Assembly (NCBI GenBank): GCA_035294325.1
Contig: DATGLE010000196.1
Span: 1-59,216 of the forward strand
DNA length: 59,216 nt
From: DATGLE01 sp035294325
Lineage (GTDB): Bacteria; Chloroflexota; Ktedonobacteria; Ktedonobacterales; Ktedonobacteraceae
Direction of reading: 5' to 3'
Both the position numbers and the translations under genes were made by a program. The notes beneath the pieces are model-generated. The model was given only the letters and a program-made list of their open reading frames with translations. It was not told the DNA's origin and searched no databases. How positions within the stretch are numbered: position 1 is the first letter of the stretch; each line of letters begins with the position of its first letter. Of the stretch, positions 53,875 to 59,216 are shown in pieces.

Positions 53875-54078
53875 TCAAGCCTGTGGAACCCCTCCGCTGA
53901 GCAAAGTATCGAGTGTTGTCTTTTTTATGCGGTATGCCTGCCGCTTACCCCTGTGGGGAAGGGTAATGGCTTCCAGCGCCCCGCTCTTGATCCAGCGGCG
54001 TACTGTGGTATCATCCACGCGCAGGCGGCGTGCAACTTCGCGAACGGTCAACAGTTCTTCTCTTGCTTCTTCTGCCAT
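53875..54078 (-). CDS. Small excisionase-type helix-turn-helix protein
   Basis: 67 residues. It is a MerR/Xis-like winged helix: ELLTVREVARRLRVDDTTVR followed by RWIKSGALEAITLPHRGKRQ and YRIKKTTLDTLL. Such helix-turn-helix proteins act as excisionases or small regulators. No integrase is near, so a regulator role or a remnant of a mobile element are both possible. The ATG at 54078 is supported by AGGAGA about 7 bases upstream, although the frame stays open further upstream. Confidence 0.88.
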   Translation of the reverse strand: MAEEAREELLTVREVARRLRVDDTTVRRWIKSGALEAITLPHRGKRQAYRIKKTTLDTLLSGGVPQA

Positions 54079-54444
54079 GATACTATCTCCTGCACTCTCA
54101 CGGTGCCTGGTTGTAATGACGTTACTCAGGAGACATAACGTCCCCCTGTCGATTAAGAATGGGAACAGCATCCTTGCAGGGCCTGACAGGATACACTGAC
54201 TGAACGTGTTCGACTGGCTGCAAGTGCTGGAATCCACCATGCGACCCGGTTGCTGCTCTCATGGCATGTACGTATCACTCTTGTTCTGGTGACGCGAACC
54301 GAGAACAATTACAACACTGCCTGCCAGCTAACTATACTATACATCTCGACACAAACACAGTAAAATACAGCAGTAACAATCCGCACCCGCAGGAGGGGCA
54401 CTGCGCCCTGCTCAGCGCCGCAGGCACCGAGCAGGTGTAAATAG

Positions 54445-54479
54445 TGGCTGCGTGGGGCGGACCGCGCCCCACGCAGCCA
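54445..54479. repeat. Palindromic element, copy l
   Basis: A 15-bp stem TGGCTGCGTGGGGCG/complement with a five-base loop GACCG. The left flank CTCAGCGCCGCAGGCACCGAG is a small hairpin. It lies upstream of polA. The rest of the 54079-54656 gap holds an imperfect dyad TTGTTCT/AGAACAA (54281-54308) and no recognised gene. Confidence 0.8.
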
Positions 54480-54656
54480 ATACTCACGGATAGGAGACCG
54501 GCGGCAAAGGGACATGAAGAGTGATGTGGTAGATTAAGATTCTACTGGCTGCATGGAAAGGGGAGTCTTTTGCTCCGAAGCAAGCGCGATGGAACAAAAT
54601 ATAGAGGTTCGTTCGACGATTTCCGCTTTCGCGCCCTGCAAATAGAAAGGATAGAT

Positions 54657-57600
54657 ATGTCCACCAATACGAACAAACGCAAAAAACTGGTGCTGATCGA
54701 TGGGCATGCCATCATCCATCGCGCCTTTCACGCTGTGCCGGATGACCTCTCCACCAGCACGGGCGAGCCTGTAAACGCGACCTTCGGATTTACTTCGATG
54801 CTGATGAAGGCCCTGCTGGAAGAGCGGCCCGACTATATCGCCGTGACTTTTGACCGCCCGACGCCGACGTTTCGCCACGAACGGTATGAGCAATACAAGG
54901 CGCACCGTCCTACGCTGCCCGATAACATCAGGCCGCAGTTCGGGCGCATCCGCGAGGTCGTGCGCGCCTTCGGCATCCAGATCTATGAAAAAGATGGCTA
55001 CGAGGCCGACGATATTCTGGGAACGCTTTCGGTCCAGGCAACGCAGCAGGGCGTTGATACGGTGATCTATACCGGCGACATGGATACCCTGCAACTGGTC
55101 AACGAGCATGTGCGGGTCAAGGTTGCCAAGCGCGGGATCACGGAGGTGACTGAATACGACGAGGCGGAGATAGAGGCGCGCTACGGCTTTCCACCCGACA
55201 AACTGCCGGACTTCAAGGGTCTGGTGGGCGATAAATCCGATAACATTCCAGGCGTGCCGGGGATCGGTGAGAAGACGGCGAGCCGGCTGCTGGCCGAGTA
55301 CGGTGATCTGGAGGGTGTGCTGGCGCACGCCGGCGATCTGAAACCCAGGGAGCAGAAACTGCTGCAAGAAAATGCGGAGCAGGCTCGCGAGAGCAAATTT
55401 CTGGCGACGATTGTGCGGGATGCGCCCGTGCAGCTCGACCTGGAAGCCTGCCGCCTGACGCACGTCAATGGCGATACGGTGGTGGCGCTCTTCCGCCAGC
55501 TTGAGTTCCGCTCGCAGGTCGAGCGTGCGTTCGCCCTCTTCCGCCAGCTGGGCATCAACGTCGTTACCAATGAGACCGCACCGGAAAAAGAGAGCGAGGA
55601 AGCGGAGCCGGCGGCTCCTGCGACAGAGGAAATGGCGGCGGAAGAGGAGACGCTGCGCTTTGCCCCTCCGGTGGGCATGGTGCCGATAGTGACGCCACCA
55701 CCGCCACCCGATGACACGGGCAGGGTGAACCCGCTGCCATGGGAGCCACAGGCGCAGGGATCCGCCGCCGTGGGAAAGGGCGCTCACAGCGCCGTCGCTG
55801 AGAAGGCATCGGGCGAGTCGGATGTTGACGCGCCTGCTACCGAGGAGCCGACACAGCTCAGCCTCTTCGAGACGGCGGAGCCTCATACGGGGGTCGTGCA
55901 TCGCCTGCACCTGCCAGGACCGGCGAGCATGAGCGCTCCCCTGTACCTCGAAGACGAGACGAACGCCGGCACGAATACCATGATTATCGATAGCGAAGAG
56001 GCGCTGCGCGTACTCGTCAGAAGCCTTTCCAGCGCGGGCGGCTTCGCCTTCGATACCGAGACCACCTCCGAAGATCCGCTGCACGCCGAACTCGTGGGCA
56101 TCTCCTGCTCGATGGCGGCAGGAGAGGCGTACTATATACCCGTCGGACATATTGAGGGCGTGGACGGGCAGGAGCCTGGCCCGCAGTTGCCCCTGCCCTA
56201 TGTACTGGAGAAGCTGCGTCCGGTCCTGGAAGACAGAACGATTCGCAAGTACATGCATAACGCGAAGTACGACATGGCCGTGCTGGAGCGCTACGGCATC
56301 ACGCTGCGCGGGCTGGGCTTCGATACCATGCTCGGCGCCTACCTGATAGAGCCGGGCCGGCGCGGATTGGGACTCAAAGAACAGGTCTTCCAGCGGCTCG
56401 GCCCCGTGATGACACCCATCAGCGAATTGATTGGCAGCGGCAGCAAAATGATCAGCATGGCGCGTGTGCCGGTACGCAAAGCCGCGGACTACGCCGGAGC
56501 CGACGCCGATATGACCTTGCGCCTGATTGCTCCGATCATGGCCGAACTGCGCCAGAACAACCTGCTGGACCTCTATAATCGGATCGAGCTTCCACTCATA
56601 CCCGTCCTGATGCAGATGGAGGCGTATGGCGTCGCGCTGGATGCGGATTTCCTGCGCACCTTCGGCGAGCAGCTTGATGAGCAATTGCACCGGCTCGAAC
56701 ATGCGATTTATGATTCCGTCGGCGGCATCCGCTTCAATATCAATTCGACGAAGCAGTTGGGCGATATCCTCTTCACGCAATTGAAGTTGCCCGCTGGCAG
56801 AAAGACGAAAACCGGCTATTCGGTCAACGCCGATGTGATCGAGAGCCTTCAGGGCAAGCATCCGATCATCGATCACCTGCTGGCCTATCGCCAGCTCAGC
56901 AAGCTCAAATCAACCTATGTGGACGGCCTGCTCGCGTTGATGGATACCAGTACCGGGCGTATCCACACATCCTTCAACCAGACCGTGGCCTCCAGCGGAC
57001 GCCTCTCGTCGAGCAATCCCAACCTCCAGAACATCCCGGTACGCACGGAACTGGGGCGCCAGATCCGCCGCGCCTTTATCGCGGATCCAAGCTACACGCT
57101 GCTGACAGCCGACTATTCACAGATCGAGCTGCGCATCCTGGCGCATATCACCGGCGAGGCGCGCCTGGTCGAAGCTTTCAGCAAGGACGAGGACATTCAT
57201 ACCATCACAGCCTCCTCGCTCTTCAACGTGCCGGTTGAACAGGTGACGCGCGACCAGCGCCGCCTGGCAAAAACCGTGGTCTATGCCGTGCTCTACGGCC
57301 AATCGGCCTTCGGCCTCTCGCAAGTCACCGGCATGAGCAACGCCGATGCCGCCAGCTTTATCAAGCGCTATCATGAAACCTTCCCGCTGGTCAAGGTCTA
57401 CGTCGATAAAACGCTGCACCAGGCGCGCACGCAGGGCTACACCAATACCTATTATGGGCGCAAACGTTTCTTCCCCGAAATGCGCTCACTATCGCATAAC
57501 GAGCGCCAGGCTCTTGAACGTGAGGCGATCAACATGCCCATCCAGGGGACGAATGCTGACCTGATCAAAATGGCGATGATCCGCATCGATCACGCTCTGC

Positions 57601-57797
57601 GGCAGCAGCGCATGAAGACGCGCATGATCTTGCAGGTGCACGACGAACTCGTCTTTGAGGTCCCCGTTGAGGAGCTTGAGCGCGCCAGACGGCTCATCAA
57701 ACGCGAGATGGAGGGCGTCGAGAAGCTGCGTGTACCGATCAAAGTAGAGATGAAGGTTGGCCGCAACTGGTACGCAGCGGAGCCGATGGAATCATGA
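54657..57797 (+). CDS. polA: DNA polymerase I
   Basis: 1046 residues. The 5' nuclease domain (1-300) begins KLVLIDGHAIIHRAFHAV and has YEADDILGTL and GLVGDKSDNIPGVPGIGEKT. A Pro/Glu-rich insertion of roughly 130 residues (about 310-440) follows, longer than in most relatives. The 3'-5' exonuclease domain keeps its metal ligands (Asp466 and Glu468 in FDTET, NAKYD, YAGADAD), so proofreading is predicted. Polymerase motifs are ADYSQIELRILAHI, KTVVYAVLYGQSAFGL and QVHDELVFEVP. Tyr876 occupies the place of E. coli Phe762, as in T7 and mycobacterial enzymes. AGAAAGG lies before the ATG. Confidence 0.97.
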   Translation: MSTNTNKRKKLVLIDGHAIIHRAFHAVPDDLSTSTGEPVNATFGFTSMLMKALLEERPDYIAVTFDRPTPTFRHERYEQYKAHRPTLPDNIRPQFGRIREVVRAFGIQIYEKDGYEADDILGTLSVQATQQGVDTVIYTGDMDTLQLVNEHVRVKVAKRGITEVTEYDEAEIEARYGFPPDKLPDFKGLVGDKSDNIPGVPGIGEKTASRLLAEYGDLEGVLAHAGDLKPREQKLLQENAEQARESKFLATIVRDAPVQLDLEACRLTHVNGDTVVALFRQLEFRSQVERAFALFRQLGINVVTNETAPEKESEEAEPAAPATEEMAAEEETLRFAPPVGMVPIVTPPPPPDDTGRVNPLPWEPQAQGSAAVGKGAHSAVAEKASGESDVDAPATEEPTQLSLFETAEPHTGVVHRLHLPGPASMSAPLYLEDETNAGTNTMIIDSEEALRVLVRSLSSAGGFAFDTETTSEDPLHAELVGISCSMAAGEAYYIPVGHIEGVDGQEPGPQLPLPYVLEKLRPVLEDRTIRKYMHNAKYDMAVLERYGITLRGLGFDTMLGAYLIEPGRRGLGLKEQVFQRLGPVMTPISELIGSGSKMISMARVPVRKAADYAGADADMTLRLIAPIMAELRQNNLLDLYNRIELPLIPVLMQMEAYGVALDADFLRTFGEQLDEQLHRLEHAIYDSVGGIRFNINSTKQLGDILFTQLKLPAGRKTKTGYSVNADVIESLQGKHPIIDHLLAYRQLSKLKSTYVDGLLALMDTSTGRIHTSFNQTVASSGRLSSSNPNLQNIPVRTELGRQIRRAFIADPSYTLLTADYSQIELRILAHITGEARLVEAFSKDEDIHTITASSLFNVPVEQVTRDQRRLAKTVVYAVLYGQSAFGLSQVTGMSNADAASFIKRYHETFPLVKVYVDKTLHQARTQGYTNTYYGRKRFFPEMRSLSHNERQALEREAINMPIQGTNADLIKMAMIRIDHALRQQRMKTRMILQVHDELVFEVPVEELERARRLIKREMEGVEKLRVPIKVEMKVGRNWYAAEPMES

Positions 57798-57824
57798 TTT
57801 CAAGCTGGTGGCTCTTTGCCGACG

Positions 57825-57852
57825 TTGGCTGGCAGATGTAACGTGGTATAAT
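57825..57852 (+). promoter_or_regulatory. Promoter of the hicAB module
   Basis: TTGGCT (57825-57830), a 16-base spacer and a perfect TATAAT (57847-57852) preceded by TGG. The strong ribosome site GGAGGGA follows at once and the ATG is at 57863, so the leader is very short. Confidence 0.7.
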
Positions 57853-57862
57853 GGAGGGAGTA

Positions 57863-58081
57863 ATGCCGCCTAAGATCAGGCAGTTGAAGGCTGATTTACG
57901 CAAAGCAGGCGCTTATCAGGTATCGCGGGAGGGAAGCCATACGAAACGGAAACACCCTCTTGTCCCAACCGTCACGCTGATTCTTTCCGGTCATGATGGT
58001 GATAATGCGAAACCATAGCAGAAAAAAGCTGTACGTGACTTGCTCCGCGAAATTGCAGCCAGACAGGAGCCTGAGCTATGA
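57863..58081 (+). pseudogene. hicA: hicA-type toxin gene with in-frame amber codon
   Basis: The frame encodes MPPKIRQLKADLRKAGAYQV, then SREGSHTKRKHPLVPTVTLI, keeping the HicA double-stranded-RNA-binding-fold signature with its catalytic His in GSH. After GHDGDNAKP a TAG (58016-58018) stops the frame at codon 52. The same frame continues QKKAVRDLLREIAARQEPEL to a TGA that overlaps the hicB start (ATGA). Relatives have Tyr where the TAG stands, so one base change (TAC or TAT to TAG) is inferred. The truncated 51-residue product lacks the last helix and may be inactive. Too short to be predicted by size alone; supported by promoter, ribosome site and overlap. Confidence 0.8.
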
Positions 58082-58308
58082 ATGAGCAATCTCTGCACTA
58101 TTCAATGCTTATTGAGTGGTCGGAAGAAGACCAGGCATATCTGGTGACGCTGCCAGAATGGGCAGAGCGCGTGCTTATGCCTGTAGCGCATGGCAGCACT
58201 TACAGTGAGGCTGTTCAGCAGGGGATGGAAGTGCTCGAAATGCTCGTGAAGAGCGCGCAACGAGAAGGCGAGCCGCTTCCTGTTCCGAAAGTGCATGCCG
58301 CAGCATAG
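58078..58308 (+). CDS. hicB: HicB-type antitoxin
   Basis: 76 residues of the HicB-like family: LHYSMLIEWSEEDQAYLVTL, PEWAERVLMPVAHGSTYSEA and VQQGMEVLEMLVKSA. It is the RNase-H-like antitoxin fold without a C-terminal DNA-binding domain, so it would neutralise HicA but not repress transcription directly. The start overlaps the hicA stop by four bases. Because hicA seems broken, this antitoxin may now be free or may protect against a HicA encoded elsewhere. Confidence 0.9.
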   Translation: MNEQSLHYSMLIEWSEEDQAYLVTLPEWAERVLMPVAHGSTYSEAVQQGMEVLEMLVKSAQREGEPLPVPKVHAAA

Positions 58309-58324
58309 CCGCTTGCTAAAGGGC

Positions 58325-58361
58325 CTGGACATACGGTTATATACGTATGTCCAGTTTTTTT
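58325..58361 (+). terminator. Rho-independent terminator after hicB
   Basis: CTGGACATACG and CGTATGTCCAG form an 11-bp stem with an eight-base loop and are followed by seven T residues. It lies directly between hicB and the aminotransferase ribosome site. Confidence 0.92.
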
Positions 58362-58374
58362 AAAGGAGCTTATT

Positions 58375-59216
58375 TTGCAGCTATCCAATCTCATCAACAA
58401 TCTACCACCTTATCATTTCGCCGATGCTAAAAAGAAGATTGCTGACCGGCAGGCGGCGGGCGTCGATGTCATCAGCCTCTCGATGGGCGATCCCGACCTG
58501 CCAGCGCCGGAGCCTGTCGTCGAGCGGCTCTGCGCGGCGATGCACGATCCAGAGAATCACCGCTATCCCGAATATCGCGGCATGCGCGCCTTCCATGAGG
58601 CCATCGCCGCCTGGTTCGAGCGACGCTTTGGCGTGCGGCTGACGCCCGAACGCGATATCCTGCCGCTGCTCGGCTCGAAGGAGGGCCTGGTCTACGCCGC
58701 GTCATCGGTGCTCAACGCCGGCGATGTCGCGCTGGTTCCCGATCCGTATTACCCGGTCTATCTCACCGCGAGCACCAGCGTTGGCGCGCAGCCCTATATG
58801 CTGCCGCTGCTCGAACAGAACGGCTACCTGCCCGATCTGGAGAGCATTCCGCCCGGCGTGCTGGCGAAGACGCGCGTACTCTGGCTCAACTACCCCAACA
58901 ATCCCACCGCCGCCTGCGCTGATCGCGACTTTTTCGAGCGCGCCGTTGCCTTTGCCCGGCGCCACAATATCGTGATTATCCACGATATGGCCTACGCCGA
59001 AGTCTACTTCGACGATTTCCGGCCACCGAGCATCCTCGAGATACCGGGCGCCAGCGAGGTCGCCGTAGAACTGCACTCGCTGAGCAAGACCTATAACATG
59101 GCCGGCTTCCGCCTGGGCATGATCGTCGGCAACGCCGAGCTGGTGGACGCGGTGGGACGCCTGAAAAGTAACATCGACAGCGGCATCTTCCGCCCGCTGC
59201 AATACGCGGCAATTGA
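58375..59216 (+). CDS. PLP-dependent class I/II aminotransferase, partial at window end
   Basis: The first 280 residues are present; the gene runs off the window. It is a fold-type I aminotransferase: MGDPDLPAPEPVVERL, then RYPEYRGMRAFHEAIAAWFE, LLGSKEGLVYAASSVLNAGD, PDPYYPVYLTA and NYPNNPTAA. The PLP lysine is Lys238 in LHSLSKTYNMAGFRLGM. The pattern is close to LL-diaminopimelate aminotransferase (DapL-like) and related enzymes, which would place it in lysine and peptidoglycan-precursor synthesis, but other amino acids are possible. Translation starts with TTG at 58375, decided by AAAGGAG 6 bases upstream; no ATG fits. Confidence 0.88.
   Translation, partial: MQLSNLINNLPPYHFADAKKKIADRQAAGVDVISLSMGDPDLPAPEPVVERLCAAMHDPENHRYPEYRGMRAFHEAIAAWFERRFGVRLTPERDILPLLGSKEGLVYAASSVLNAGDVALVPDPYYPVYLTASTSVGAQPYMLPLLEQNGYLPDLESIPPGVLAKTRVLWLNYPNNPTAACADRDFFERAVAFARRHNIVIIHDMAYAEVYFDDFRPPSILEIPGASEVAVELHSLSKTYNMAGFRLGMIVGNAELVDAVGRLKSNIDSGIFRPLQYAAI

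Noticed and set aside
54281..54308. TTGTTCT/AGAACAA dyad upstream of polA as an SOS box
   Set aside because: The half-site order and spacing do not fit the known Gram-positive or Chloroflexota LexA boxes; kept only as an imperfect dyad.
54534..56876. A 780-codon open frame antisense to polA
   Set aside because: It is fully explained by the codon bias of polA, and shows no recognisable domain.

Overview
The window looks like chromosomal DNA of a GC-rich, spore- or filament-type soil bacterium of the phylum Chloroflexota, most likely the class Ktedonobacteria (moderate confidence). The reasons are a secreted S53 sedolisin, an Rpn-type nuclease relic, a Uma2 nuclease, a stand-alone H-NOX protein, a B12-dependent acyl-CoA mutase without a fused B12 domain, and many long palindromic intergenic elements. 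No rRNA or tRNA gene, CRISPR array, complete insertion sequence or prophage was recognised. Both strands are used in short gene clusters.

Layout. 1-5.5 kb: a zinc dehydrogenase, a decayed Rpn-family nuclease gene, pyruvate phosphate dikinase (ppdK) and a HEPN protein upstream of it. 5.5-13 kb: an exported acid-type protease, a large palindromic/tandem-repeat element (8.04-8.68 kb), an ECF sigma/anti-sigma pair, an acetyl-CoA acetyltransferase and an H-NOX heme protein with a probable winged-helix tail. 13-19 kb: a repeat cluster, an isobutyryl-CoA-mutase-like large subunit, a double GNAT protein, and prmA-rsmE. 19-26 kb: an XRE-type membrane regulator, a CPBP protease, then a LacI-regulated sugar ABC uptake operon (binding protein, two permeases, no ATPase). 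26-38 kb, all on the minus strand: an HExxH membrane protein, MFS exporter, DUF951, nadD, mscS, and a tightly overlapped cluster (two large paralogous TPR proteins, rumA-type methyltransferase, maf, gluQ). 38-43 kb: a GT87-like membrane protein, GNAT, a small membrane protein, a Nudix hydrolase and a renalase-like oxidoreductase.

43.2-46.2 kb is the most unusual part: a visibly AT-rich two-gene island holding a protein with a putative nuclease-like N-terminus, an RpoB-like barrel-sandwich segment and HEAT repeats, overlapped by a methyltransferase very like M.PvuII (N4-cytosine). It is preceded by two dyads and a -10 box placed so that the mRNA should be leaderless. I read this as a candidate new type of restriction-modification or anti-phage module.

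46.2-59.2 kb: recN-nadK, a CCA-adding/poly(A)-type nucleotidyltransferase, Uma2, a GYD protein, an epimerase homologue lacking the catalytic tyrosine, repeat DNA, a small excisionase-type HTH protein, DNA polymerase I, a hicAB module in which hicA carries an in-frame amber codon, and a PLP aminotransferase cut by the window end.

Across the window at least ten intergenic hairpins share a three-base loop (GAA, TTC or TGC) and GC-rich shoulders but have different 15-32 bp arms that are always self-complementary. They form a dispersed element family whose arms covary.
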